Of a stretch of 41,080 nucleotides of DNA, positions 26,382 to 35,425 are shown one piece after another. The notes beneath the pieces were generated by a model. That model ran no database searches. It saw only the letters and a program-made list of their open reading frames with translations, and had not been told where the DNA came from. The stretch covers positions 1-41,080 of the forward strand of contig MNRP01000042.1 in the NCBI GenBank assembly GCA_001916005.1, read 5' to 3'. Positions within the stretch are counted from its first letter, which is position 1; each line of letters begins with the position of its first letter. Position numbers and translations under genes: made by a program. This DNA is from Clostridium sp. 26_22. Its GTDB lineage: Bacteria; Bacillota; Clostridia; TANB77; CAG-508.

Positions 26382-26891
26382 ATGGCACAAGCTAGATACC
26401 AATATGGTACAAGCCCAAAAAAAATAGATCCAGATTATGAAAGAAAAGGTAAAAAAACTAAGAAAAATGAAAAAATAAAAATAGTTGAAGATTTACCAAG
26501 ACAACAAATAAAAGTATCAAAACAACAAAAAAAGAAACAATTTCAAATGACAGTTACTGTTATTGGGTTATTTTTGTTGCTTTTAACCATAAGTTGTAGA
26601 AACTCACAAATTGATAAACAATTTAATCAAATTCAAAATCAAAAGAAACAATTAGCAGCAATTCAAAAAGAAAATGAGCAGTTAAAAGTTAATATTCAAA
26701 ACAGTATTAATTTAAGTAATATTGAGAAATTAGCAAAAGAAGAATTAGGAATGGAAAAATTAACTAATAAACAAACAGTATATGTTTCATTACCTAAAAA
26801 AGATTATGTAGAAGCACCTACAGAAAAAGTTGTTATTGAAAAAGAAATGAATTGGTTAGAAAAATTATTTAATAAATTCTTAAAAAAATAA
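26382..26891 (+). CDS. FtsL/DivIC-like septum protein
   Basis: 169 residues: a lysine-rich cytoplasmic region (1-55), one membrane helix (FQMTVTVIGLFLLLLTISC, about 58-76), then a coiled coil (KQFNQIQNQKKQLAAIQKENEQLKV begins near 84, in two heptad blocks) ending in IEKLAKEELGMEKLTNKQTVYV, the conserved tail of FtsL. FtsL bridges the division synthase FtsW-PBP to DivIC/DivIB. Its place between rsmH and a transpeptidase is the FtsL position. The sequence is weakly conserved, as usual; the cytoplasmic region is longer than in B. subtilis FtsL (117 residues). Confidence 0.8.
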   Translation: MAQARYQYGTSPKKIDPDYERKGKKTKKNEKIKIVEDLPRQQIKVSKQQKKKQFQMTVTVIGLFLLLLTISCRNSQIDKQFNQIQNQKKQLAAIQKENEQLKVNIQNSINLSNIEKLAKEELGMEKLTNKQTVYVSLPKKDYVEAPTEKVVIEKEMNWLEKLFNKFLKK

Positions 26892-26908
26892 TAGTATATT
26901 TTTAATAG

Positions 26909-26938
26909 CCTCTAATAATATTTATTAGAGGTGTTTTT
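26909..26938 (+). promoter_or_regulatory. Terminator-like hairpin that buries the PBP ribosome-binding site
   Basis: CCTCTAATAA (26909-26918) pairs perfectly with TTATTAGAGG (26922-26931) around a 3-base loop, followed by TGTTTTTT. The GAGGTG ribosome site of the next gene lies in the 3' arm and the ATG at 26940 directly follows the T-run. It may act as an attenuator and a translation block at once. Confidence 0.7.
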
Positions 26939-26939
26939 T

Positions 26940-28919
26940 ATGGTTCAGACTAGTTTAACAAATAAGAAAAAAATGAGAAATATGTTATTTATTGTGTTTT
27001 TAATAATTGTTATATTAATTGGAAGATTAGGATATATTCAACTTATACAAGGAAAAGAATTATCAGAACTAGCATATGAACAACAAACTTTAGATAGAGC
27101 AATCAATCCTAAAAGAGGTACAATATATGATGCTACTGGTACAGTTTTGGCCCAAAGTAGCACGGTTGAAACAGTAACAGTAAATCCTGGAAATATATCA
27201 GCAGAAAATAAGGAAAAAGTAGCAAAAAAACTGGCAGAGATTTTTGAATTGGATTATGAAAAGGTATTGAAAAAGGTTTCAAAAAGAAGTTCTATAGAAA
27301 CAATCGCAAAAAGAGTAAATAAAGAAAAAACTGATCAATTAAGAGAATGGATGGAAGAAAATAAGATAACTGTTGGAATTAATATAGATGAAGATACAAA
27401 AAGATATTACCCATATAATAATTTTGCTTCTCAAATAATAGGATTTTGTGGTTCTGATAATCAAGGGTTAGATGGAATAGAAGCAAAATATGATAAAGAA
27501 TTATCTGGAACAAAAGGAGCGATAAAAAGACATACAGATGCAAAAGGTGGAGAGATAGGAGAAGAAGGCGAGAGTTATATTTCTGCAATAAATGGAAATG
27601 ATTTAGTTTTGACTATAGATATAAATATTCAATCAATAGTAGAAAAATATTTGAAGGAAGCATGTATAGACAACAAATGCACAGATGGTGGGAATATTGT
27701 AATAATGAACCCACAAAATGGAGATATATTAGCAATGGCGACATATCCAAATTACAATTTAAATGAACCATATGAAGCATATACAGATGAATTAAAATCT
27801 GCTTGGGATACTATGAGTCAAGAAGATAAAACAAAAAGTTTACAAGCGGTTTGGAGAAACAGAGCAATTACAGATACATATGAGCCAGGTTCTACTTTTA
27901 AAACTATAACATCTTCTGCAGCAATTGAAGAGGGCTTGGTAACGGATATAGATAAAAGTGGTCAATTTGCTTGTACTGGTGGAATTGAGGTAGCAGGAGT
28001 TAGAATAAAATGTTGGAGATATTATAGACCGCATGGAGCTGAGAGCTTAAGACAGGCATTAATGAATTCATGTAACCCAGTATTTATAGGATTGGGACAA
28101 AAAATGGGAGTTACAAAATATTATAGTTATCTAAGAAGATTTGGATTATTAACCACAACAGGTGTAGACTTGCCAGGAGAAGCAGGAAGTATATTTTTGG
28201 CGGAAAATAAAGCTGGTCCAGTAGAATTAGCGACAATAAGTTTTGGTCAAAGATTTGAAATAACACCATTACAATTAGTAACAGCAGTATCTGCAATTGC
28301 AAATGGTGGAGATTTAGTACAGCCAAGAGTTGTTAAGCAAATTGTAGATAGTAAAACTGGTGAAAAAAGAGATGTTGAAGTAAAGAAAAAAGGCAATGCA
28401 ATATCAAAGGAAACTTCAGAAAAGGTATTAAGTATGATGGAATCAGTAGTTGCTGAAGGAACTGGAAAAAATGCTAAAGTTGCTGGTTATAGAATAGGTG
28501 GAAAAACTGGAACTTCAGAAGATGGGGTTAATACAGGTAAATATGTTACATCTTTTATTGGTGTTGCTCCAATTGATAATCCTCAGTTGGTAATGCTTAT
28601 AACTTTATATAATCCAACAGGAGAAGGTGGACACCAAGGAGGTGGTGTTGCAGCACCTCTTGCTGGGCAAATTTTTAGAGAGATTTTGCCTTATATGGAA
28701 ATTAATCAAGGTAATGCTGATGAGATTGAACAGATAGAGCAAGTAGTAACTCCTGATGTTGTTGGAAAAAGTGTTGCTGAGGCTGAAAAATTGCTTAAGG
28801 AGAATGGATTGGAGTTGGTTTTGGAGAGTGAGGTAGAAGATACTGAGGCTTTGGTTAAGGAACAGGTTCCTAGTGCGGGGATTGTGGTGAAGAAGGGGAG
28901 CAAGGTTTTTGCGAAATGA
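26940..28919 (+). CDS. Penicillin-binding transpeptidase, SpoVD/FtsI type, with C-terminal PASTA
   Basis: 659 residues from ATG 26940; a GTG three codons earlier lies in the ribosome site. One membrane helix (about 15-35), a dimerisation domain (55-225), then the transpeptidase: STFK (Ser318, Lys321), SCN (377-379), KTG (522-524). A single PASTA domain (about 600-659, TPDVVGKSVAEAEKLLKENG) closes the protein. It cross-links septal or cortex peptidoglycan and works with the SEDS protein encoded downstream. A PASTA tail in this position is seen in SpoVD and in PBP1/2x-like FtsI, so either the sporulation or the vegetative role fits. The last 130 or so codons shift to GAG, TTG and GTT, towards hairpin element 2. 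Confidence 0.92.
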   Translation: MVQTSLTNKKKMRNMLFIVFLIIVILIGRLGYIQLIQGKELSELAYEQQTLDRAINPKRGTIYDATGTVLAQSSTVETVTVNPGNISAENKEKVAKKLAEIFELDYEKVLKKVSKRSSIETIAKRVNKEKTDQLREWMEENKITVGINIDEDTKRYYPYNNFASQIIGFCGSDNQGLDGIEAKYDKELSGTKGAIKRHTDAKGGEIGEEGESYISAINGNDLVLTIDINIQSIVEKYLKEACIDNKCTDGGNIVIMNPQNGDILAMATYPNYNLNEPYEAYTDELKSAWDTMSQEDKTKSLQAVWRNRAITDTYEPGSTFKTITSSAAIEEGLVTDIDKSGQFACTGGIEVAGVRIKCWRYYRPHGAESLRQALMNSCNPVFIGLGQKMGVTKYYSYLRRFGLLTTTGVDLPGEAGSIFLAENKAGPVELATISFGQRFEITPLQLVTAVSAIANGGDLVQPRVVKQIVDSKTGEKRDVEVKKKGNAISKETSEKVLSMMESVVAEGTGKNAKVAGYRIGGKTGTSEDGVNTGKYVTSFIGVAPIDNPQLVMLITLYNPTGEGGHQGGGVAAPLAGQIFREILPYMEINQGNADEIEQIEQVVTPDVVGKSVAEAEKLLKENGLELVLESEVEDTEALVKEQVPSAGIVVKKGSKVFAK

Positions 28920-28945
28920 GTTAAGGGGAGTTTTTTTGGTAAACC

Positions 28946-29079
28946 GTCCTGAAGAGAAATACTTTATTTATATTTTCGTTGCCCCATTTAAGAAAATGTA
29001 ACTCACTGGCGTTCGAACATTTTCTAAAACGGTCGCCCACGGATCACTTCAATATAAATAAAGTATTTCTCTTCAGGAC
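28946..29079. repeat. Long hairpin element 2 (29-bp perfect arms)
   Basis: Arms 28946-28974 and 29051-29079 are perfectly complementary. Inside, AGAAAATGT (28991-28999) pairs with ACATTTTCT (29017-29025) around CACTGGCGTTCG. Left internal block: TTTCGTTGCCCC; right internal block: GGTCGCCCACGGATCACTTC. GC content inside is well above the surroundings. It lies between the PBP gene and murE in the middle of the cell-wall cluster. Confidence 0.8.
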
Positions 29080-29143
29080 TTCTCTACAAATTATAATTTA
29101 ACAATTTTGAAGTAATTTTGTATTAAAATTTGTTTAAAAAGTC

Positions 29144-29172
29144 TATACAAATGTGTGATTTAGTTATATAAT
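29144..29172 (+). promoter_or_regulatory. Possible promoter for murE
   Basis: TATACA at 29144-29149, 17 bases, perfect TATAAT at 29167-29172, 63 bases before murE. Its presence after hairpin 2 suggests that murE-mraY-ftsW-murG can be transcribed separately. Confidence 0.5.
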
Positions 29173-29234
29173 GTAGGAAAATTATGGGCAAGATTTTGGC
29201 TATAAGACGTATTAGTTTGAAAGGATGATTCTAA

Positions 29235-30713
29235 ATGGAATTAAAGAAAGTTTTATTAGGAATTGAAGGGATTAAGGCTAGAGGTAATCTAGACTTAGAT
29301 ATTGTAGGAATTGAAAAAAATTCTAAAGAAGTTAAGAAAGGGTATATGTTTATTGCTATCAAAGGTTTTTCTGTTGATGGACATCAGTTTGTTGAGAGTG
29401 CTATTGAAAATGGTGCTGTTGCAGTTATGCTGGAAGAGGGGTGCGATTTGAAAGCTCTTAAGATACCAGATGATGTAACTGTTCTTATGGTTAAAGATAC
29501 AAGAGAGGCTTTGGCTATTTGTTCTGCTAATTTTTATGGTAATCCATCAAGAAAAATGAAGTTGATTGGTGTTACTGGAACAAAGGGTAAGACTACAACT
29601 ACTTTTATGATTAAAGAGATTTTACAAAGATCTGGTAAAAAAGTTGGTTTGATAGGAACTATTGCAACATATATTAATGATAAAAAGATAAAAGATAGTG
29701 ATAGAACTACTCCAGAGAGTTTAGAGTTACAACAAATTTTTAAAATGATGCTTGATGAAGGTGTTGAGGCTGTTGTAATGGAGGTTTCTTCACAAAGTTT
29801 GAAATTACATAGAGTAGATGCTTGTGATTTTGACTTAGTATTATTCACAAATTTTTCAGAGGATCATATCAGCGAAAAAGAACATCCAGATATGCAAGAT
29901 TATTTTAATTCAAAATTAAAATTATTTAAAATGTGTAAAAATGGAATTGTTAATGTTGATGATTTGCATGGAGCTAAAATACCAGGATTATTCCCTGAAA
30001 GTAATATAGTAACATATGGTATTGATAATTTTGCAAATGTACTTGCAAAAGATATAACAATAACAAATTCATATGTTGATTTTAAAGTAAGAATAACAGA
30101 TAGAAATGAAAGAATAAAAACTGGAATACCAGGAAGATTTAGTGTATATAATTCATTAGCAGCTATCTGTGTTGCACAAAAATTTGGAGTTTCTCCAGAA
30201 ATAATAAAAGAGGCTTTATTAGAAGTAAGAGTACCAGGTAGATCAGAGTTAGTTGATAATAAAAAAGAACTAACAATTATGATAGATTATGCACATTCTC
30301 CAGAAAGTTTGCAAAATATATTACAAGCAACAAAAAGTTATACAAGAGGAAGAGTAATTAGTGTATTTGGTTGTGGTGGAGATAGAGATAAAGGGAAAAG
30401 ACCAATAATGGGTGAAATCTCAGGTAAAATAGCAGATTATACAATTATTACATCAGATAACCCAAGAACAGAAAAACCAGAAGATATAGTTGAACAAATT
30501 GAAGCTGGTATAAAGAAAACAAAAGGAAAATATGAAGTTGTAGTAGATAGAGTTGAAGCTATCGAAAAAGCGATTAAAATGGCTAATAAAAAAGATATAA
30601 TAATATTAGCAGGAAAAGGTCATGAACCATATCAAGAAATAAATGGTGTAAAGCATCCATTTGATGAAAGAATTATTGTAAGAGAAATAATTGATAAATT
30701 AGATAATAAATAA
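29235..30713 (+). CDS. murE: UDP-MurNAc-tripeptide synthetase, meso-DAP type
   Basis: 492 residues, cytoplasmic. Three Mur ligase domains: N-terminal UMP-binding part, central ATPase with GVTGTKGKTTT (P-loop, about 113-123) and SSQSLKLHRVDACDFDL, and C-terminal domain with SDNPRTEKPEDI near residue 410. The DNPR motif marks enzymes that add meso-diaminopimelate rather than lysine, so the peptidoglycan is probably of the DAP type. ATG follows AAAGGATG. The first 200 or so codons are rich in GTT, GCT, ATT, GAG and TTG, then usage returns to the A-ending style of the window. Confidence 0.95.
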   Translation: MELKKVLLGIEGIKARGNLDLDIVGIEKNSKEVKKGYMFIAIKGFSVDGHQFVESAIENGAVAVMLEEGCDLKALKIPDDVTVLMVKDTREALAICSANFYGNPSRKMKLIGVTGTKGKTTTTFMIKEILQRSGKKVGLIGTIATYINDKKIKDSDRTTPESLELQQIFKMMLDEGVEAVVMEVSSQSLKLHRVDACDFDLVLFTNFSEDHISEKEHPDMQDYFNSKLKLFKMCKNGIVNVDDLHGAKIPGLFPESNIVTYGIDNFANVLAKDITITNSYVDFKVRITDRNERIKTGIPGRFSVYNSLAAICVAQKFGVSPEIIKEALLEVRVPGRSELVDNKKELTIMIDYAHSPESLQNILQATKSYTRGRVISVFGCGGDRDKGKRPIMGEISGKIADYTIITSDNPRTEKPEDIVEQIEAGIKKTKGKYEVVVDRVEAIEKAIKMANKKDIIILAGKGHEPYQEINGVKHPFDERIIVREIIDKLDNK

Positions 30714-30750
30714 AAAAACGGAAGAATAAAAATAGAAAGGTTTGATAAAA

Positions 30751-31731
30751 TTGGATTTTGAGATAAAAATATTACTTATAACTTTTGCAATCTCAGTAAT
30801 TTGTGGAATAATAACAATACCAATATTAAAAAAATTAAAAATAGGTCAAATAGAAAGAGATGATGGACCAGCATCTCATTTAAAGAAACAAGGAACACCA
30901 ACAATGGGAGGAATAATAATGATAGTTGCAATAATTATTGCAACTGTTGGAGCTTGTATATTCTTTTCAGTAACAAATAATCAAGAATTGATTAAAAGAT
31001 TAATTCCATTATTAATAATAACAATAGCATTTGGAATGATTGGTTTTATAGATGATTTTAAAAAACTAGTTTTAAAAAATACAGATGGATTAAAACCAAA
31101 ATATAAAATGTTAGGATTACTAATTATAGCAGTTATATATGTATTGTTTTTGGTTTATGGTTTTAACTTAGGAACAGATACATATATTCCAATATTTAAA
31201 ATATATATTAATATACCAGTATTTTTATATATACCACTAGCGGTATTGGTAATACTTTCTACTACAAATGCAATTAATTTAACAGATGGAGTTGATGGAT
31301 TAGCATCAAGTGTTTCTTGTTTAATTATAACATGTTTAACAGTAATAGGAATTAGTAACCAAATGTATGAAGTTTCAATATTTGGAAGTATAGTAATTGG
31401 TGCAACTTTAGGATTTTTAATATTTAATTTACACCCAGCAAAAGTATTTATGGGAGATACAGGGTCACTTATGTTAGGTGGAGTAATTTCATCAATTGCA
31501 TTATATTTAAAAATGCCATTATTATTAGTAGTAATAGCAATAATACCAGTATTAGAAGCATTATCAGATATAATTCAAGTAATGTATTATAAAAAAACAG
31601 GAAAAAGAGTATTCAAAATGGCACCATTGCACCATCATTTTGAATTATCAGGATGGAAAGAAAATAAAATAGTTGTAGTATTTTCTTTAATAACATTAAT
31701 TGCCTGTGCAGTAGGATTAAAAATAATATAA
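30751..31731 (+). CDS. mraY: Phospho-MurNAc-pentapeptide transferase
   Basis: About 326 residues, ten membrane helices. It transfers phospho-MurNAc-pentapeptide to undecaprenyl phosphate, making lipid I. Family motifs: KKQGTPTMGG (start of the first cytoplasmic loop), GFIDDFKKL with the catalytic aspartates, NAINLTDGVDGLA, FMGDTGSL and MAPLHHHFEL. Two TTG starts are possible, 30742 and 30751; the second is 10 bases after AAAGG and is preferred, the first would be only one base away. murE-mraY is the usual order, without murF between them. Confidence 0.94.
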   Translation: MDFEIKILLITFAISVICGIITIPILKKLKIGQIERDDGPASHLKKQGTPTMGGIIMIVAIIIATVGACIFFSVTNNQELIKRLIPLLIITIAFGMIGFIDDFKKLVLKNTDGLKPKYKMLGLLIIAVIYVLFLVYGFNLGTDTYIPIFKIYINIPVFLYIPLAVLVILSTTNAINLTDGVDGLASSVSCLIITCLTVIGISNQMYEVSIFGSIVIGATLGFLIFNLHPAKVFMGDTGSLMLGGVISSIALYLKMPLLLVVIAIIPVLEALSDIIQVMYYKKTGKRVFKMAPLHHHFELSGWKENKIVVVFSLITLIACAVGLKII

Positions 31732-31766
31732 TACAAAAGTAAAAAAACTCGTTAGGAGGATTTTAA

Positions 31767-32898
31767 ATGGCGAAAAAGAAAAAAGAAAAAAGTTTTTCAA
31801 GTTTCTTAAATAATCCAATAGATTTTACATTAGTAATAACCATTCTATTTCTTTTGGGAATAGGCTTAGTTATGGTGCTTTCAGCAAGTTCACCATCAGC
31901 TCTTTCTGAAAGTGGAAATAGTTATTCATATTTTTCAAAACAATTGCTTTTTGCAATTTTAGGATTATTAGCAATGGTATTTATATCAAAAATAGATTAT
32001 AGATTTTATCAAAAATTTTATAAACATGCATGGATTTTTTCTGTTATTTTATTAGTAGCAGTAAAATTAATAGGAACAGAAGTAAATGGAGCAAAAAGAT
32101 GGATTTCTATAACAAAAACACTTTCATTCCAACCATCAGAAGTTGTAAAATTTTTAATGATAATATTCTATGCAGCAATTTTGGTAAAAGATAGAGATGA
32201 ATTAAAATTATATGGAAAAGGTTTTATAAAACATTTTCTATATTTAGTTCCAATAATTGGACTACTAATATTGGAACCACATCTTAGTGCATCAATGGTT
32301 ATAATTGGAATTGTTAGTATTATGATGATTGTTGCAGGATGCAAATTTAAACACTTTGTACTTACAGGATTAGGAGCTGGATCACCGCTTTTATTTGCGG
32401 CTATAGCATTTTCACCATATAGACTAGAGAGATTTGTAACATTCTTGGACCCTTGGAAAGATGCAACAGATAGTGGTTGGCAAGTTATTCAAAGTTTATA
32501 TGCAATTGGTTCAGGAGGACTATTTGGAGTAGGGCTAGGAGATAGTAAACAAAAATATTTATACATACCAGAACCACACAATGATTTTATATTCTCAATA
32601 TTAGCAGAAGAATTAGGATTTTTTGGATGTGCAGTAGTTTTAATATTATTTGCAATATTTATTTGGAGAGGAATTTTAATTGCAATGAAAGCACCAGACA
32701 TGTTTGGTAGCTTACTTGCAACAGGAATTACAGCTTTAGTTGCAATACAAGTTATCATAAATGTAGCTGTTGTTACATCATCAATGCCAGCAACAGGTAT
32801 GCCTTTACCATTCTTTAGTTACCGGTGGAACGGCACTATTTATATTACTGTGTGAGATGGGAGTATTATTAAATATTTCAAGAGCGGGAGCAAAATAA
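31767..32898 (+). CDS. SEDS glycosyltransferase FtsW/SpoVE, needs a +1 frameshift at a CGG codon
   Basis: Reading zero frame to TAC at 32820-32822 and skipping one C gives 376 residues, the usual length of FtsW/SpoVE (about 365-400). Ten membrane helices polymerise lipid II. Motifs: GLVMVLSASSPSA in helix 1, NGAKRWISI and FQPSEVVKF, EPHNDFIFSILAEELGFFG, and, across the break, PLPFFSY then GGTALFILLCEMGVLLNIS. The SYGG motif spans the junction and is nearly invariant in the family. In zero frame the protein ends eleven codons later (TGA) without the last helix. Strong AGGAGG before ATG. It is the probable partner of the upstream PBP. Neither half shows any other damage. Confidence 0.9.
32823..32825 (+). 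other. In-frame CGG at a +1 frameshift point (site 2)
   Basis: Zero frame: AGT TAC CGG TGG AAC. Skipping C: AGT TAC GGT GGA ACG, giving the SYGGT motif of SEDS proteins. Confidence 0.75.
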
Positions 32899-32937
32899 AA
32901 AAATATAATTTAAAGCATTAAAAAGGAGATTATTATT

Positions 32938-34056
32938 ATGAGAGTAATAATTGCAGCAGCAGGAACAGCAGGTCATATTAATCCAGGTCTTGCAATTGCA
33001 AATAAAATAAAAGAAGAAGAAAAAGATTCAAAAATAATATTTATAGGAACTACAAGAGGATTAGAAAATGATTTAGTCCCTAGAGCAGGCTATGAATTAA
33101 AAACAATTGATGCATATGGTTTAAGCAAGAAAATATCAATAGAAAACATAAAAAAAATGTATAAAACACTAAAAGGCTATGGAGAAGCAAAGAAAATAAT
33201 AAAAGAATTTAAACCAGATATAGTAATAGGTACAGGGGGGTATATATGTGGTGCAACAATTTCGGCAGCACATAGGTTAAAAATACCAACTTTATTACAT
33301 GAAAGCAATGCTTTTCCAGGTAAAGCAGTAAAAATGTTAGCAAACAAAACAGATACAATATTAGTATCTTTCGAAGATGCAAGAAGTAGAATAAAAAATG
33401 CAAAAAATATTGTTTATACTGGAACACCTGTAAAAATAAGAAAAAAAGAGTATGGAATAAATGAAAAAAATTCAATAATAAAAAGCGCTGGACTTAATGA
33501 AACAAAACCAATAGTATTAATATTTGGAGGAAGTCAAGGGGCACAAAAAATAAATGATGCAATTTTAGGAATATTAAAAAATAAATTAAACAAAAATTAT
33601 CAAATTATTTGGGCAACAGGTCCCAAACAATATGATAGAATAAAAGAAATTTTAGAAGAGAATAATGTATATATAAATCATTTAGAAAATGCAAAAATTG
33701 TACCATATATTTATAATATGGAAGAAATGATGAATGTATCAGACTTAATCGTTGCTAGAAGTGGGGCAATGACAATAACAGAAATTTCAAATTTAGGAAA
33801 AGCATCAATATTAATACCATTGCCAAATGTTAGTGGTGACCACCAATTACATAATGCTAAAGTATTAGAAAATATAGGTGCTGCAAGAATAATTTTAAAC
33901 AATGAATTAAATTATGAAAATTTAAATTCAAACATAGAAGAAATTATATTAAACAAAAATACAATAGAAACAATGTCAAAAAATGCATTAAAAGTTTCAA
34001 CTTCAAATGCTGAAGATAAAATTTTTACAGAAATAAAGAAAATTGTTAGGGAGTAA
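32938..34056 (+). CDS. murG: UDP-GlcNAc:lipid I GlcNAc transferase
   Basis: 372 residues, GT-B fold, membrane-associated from the cytoplasmic side. It turns lipid I into lipid II. Motifs: AAAGTAGHINPGLAIA (glycine-rich loop 1), GTGGYICGATISAA (loop 2), LIFGGSQGAQKIND (loop 3) and ARSGAMTITEISNLGKASILIPLP in the donor-binding half. ATG follows AAAGGAG. Only 5 bases separate its stop and the kinase start. Confidence 0.95.
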   Translation: MRVIIAAAGTAGHINPGLAIANKIKEEEKDSKIIFIGTTRGLENDLVPRAGYELKTIDAYGLSKKISIENIKKMYKTLKGYGEAKKIIKEFKPDIVIGTGGYICGATISAAHRLKIPTLLHESNAFPGKAVKMLANKTDTILVSFEDARSRIKNAKNIVYTGTPVKIRKKEYGINEKNSIIKSAGLNETKPIVLIFGGSQGAQKINDAILGILKNKLNKNYQIIWATGPKQYDRIKEILEENNVYINHLENAKIVPYIYNMEEMMNVSDLIVARSGAMTITEISNLGKASILIPLPNVSGDHQLHNAKVLENIGAARIILNNELNYENLNSNIEEIILNKNTIETMSKNALKVSTSNAEDKIFTEIKKIVRE

Positions 34057-34061
34057 AAAGC

Positions 34062-35402
34062 ATGTTTAAAAAAGTAAAAGCAAGAACAATAATATTTGCA
34101 TTAATTATAGGGATTGTAGTTGTAGGAATATTAGGTGGATTTTATTTAAGTATGATAAAAGAAATAATACAAATGTCGAATGGAAATGTTGTTGATATTA
34201 TAAACCAAGCTGATATAATAAAAAAACAAACAGAAATATCAATTTTAGTGGCAATAGGAGTATTAATAATATTTGCATTAATTATTTCTAAAGTATTATC
34301 AAAATATGTAATTTATCCAAAAAACAAATTTATAAAAAGTGATGAAAAAACAGAATTAAAAGATAAATTAAGTGAAGTCTCAACAAAGAAAAATCAAATA
34401 GAAACAATTCTTTTGCATATGACAGATGGAATAATAGCATTTAATATGTCTGGAGAAATTATATTAATAAATCCAGCTGCAAAGAAATTTTTAAGTATAA
34501 GCCCAGAAGATAATACTTTTAATGACATATTTAAAAAATTCGAAATAGATATTAATATGGAAAAAATAATATACTTGGAAAGTTGGACATCAACAGAAAA
34601 AAGATTCCAAGTTGATGATAGATATGTTAAAGTATTTTTTGCACCATTTAAAAATGAAGAAGATAGACCAGATGGTGTAATTGCAGTAATTCAAGATATA
34701 ACAGAACACGTAAAACTAGATAATATGCAAAAAGAATTAGTTGCAGATGTATCTCATGAATTAAAAACACCAATTACATCAATTATGGGTTATGCAGATA
34801 CTTTACTAGAAGGCGGCTATGATGAAGAAACACAACAAAAATTCTTGAATGTAATAGCCTCAGAATCAAGAAGAATGGCAAGACTAGTAACAGATTTATT
34901 AACACTTTCTAGATATGATAGTAATAAAAAGAAAACTCAAAAAGAAGCTTTTGATTTAGGGGAACTAGTAAAAAAATGTCAAGAAAAATTGGCAATAGAG
35001 ATAAAAAAGAAAAATCATACTGTAAATTGTTTTGTTACAGCAGATGTACCTTTAGTTTATGCTGATAAGGATGACATTGAGAGAGTTGTTTTAAATATAA
35101 TGACAAATAGTATAAAATATACTCAAGATGGCGGAGAGATAAAGATTTATGTAGGGTTTGTTTATAATGATGCTTATATCAAGATTTTTGATAATGGTAT
35201 TGGTATTCCTGAGGAAGATTTGTCTAGAATTTTTGAGAGATTTTATAGAGTTGATAAGGCTCGTACTAGAGAGATGGGAGGAACTGGTTTAGGTCTTTCT
35301 ATTGCTAAAGAGATTTTGGATAAGAATGGTGGTAGTATTGATATTAAGAGTAAGGTTGGAGAAGGAACTGAGGTTGTGATTAGGATTCCAACTAAGCAGT
35401 GA
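34062..35402 (+). CDS. Sensor histidine kinase (PhoR/WalK-like), orphan
   Basis: 446 residues: two membrane helices (about 9-31 and 58-80) flanking a very short outside loop, a PAS domain (about 110-218, HMTDGIIAFNMSGEIILINPAA), HisKA with LVADVSHELKTPITS (phosphorylated His232), and an ATPase domain with NSIKYT (N box), DNGIGIPEED (G1), FERFYRVDKART (F) and GGTGLGLSI (G2). No response regulator lies beside it. Its tight place behind murG suggests a link to cell-wall state, but this is inference. The last 120 or so codons change to GAG, ATT, GTT and TTG towards hairpin element 3. Confidence 0.9.
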   Translation: MFKKVKARTIIFALIIGIVVVGILGGFYLSMIKEIIQMSNGNVVDIINQADIIKKQTEISILVAIGVLIIFALIISKVLSKYVIYPKNKFIKSDEKTELKDKLSEVSTKKNQIETILLHMTDGIIAFNMSGEIILINPAAKKFLSISPEDNTFNDIFKKFEIDINMEKIIYLESWTSTEKRFQVDDRYVKVFFAPFKNEEDRPDGVIAVIQDITEHVKLDNMQKELVADVSHELKTPITSIMGYADTLLEGGYDEETQQKFLNVIASESRRMARLVTDLLTLSRYDSNKKKTQKEAFDLGELVKKCQEKLAIEIKKKNHTVNCFVTADVPLVYADKDDIERVVLNIMTNSIKYTQDGGEIKIYVGFVYNDAYIKIFDNGIGIPEEDLSRIFERFYRVDKARTREMGGTGLGLSIAKEILDKNGGSIDIKSKVGEGTEVVIRIPTKQ

Positions 35403-35425
35403 TTTTGATATGTGGCTTTTCTTCC

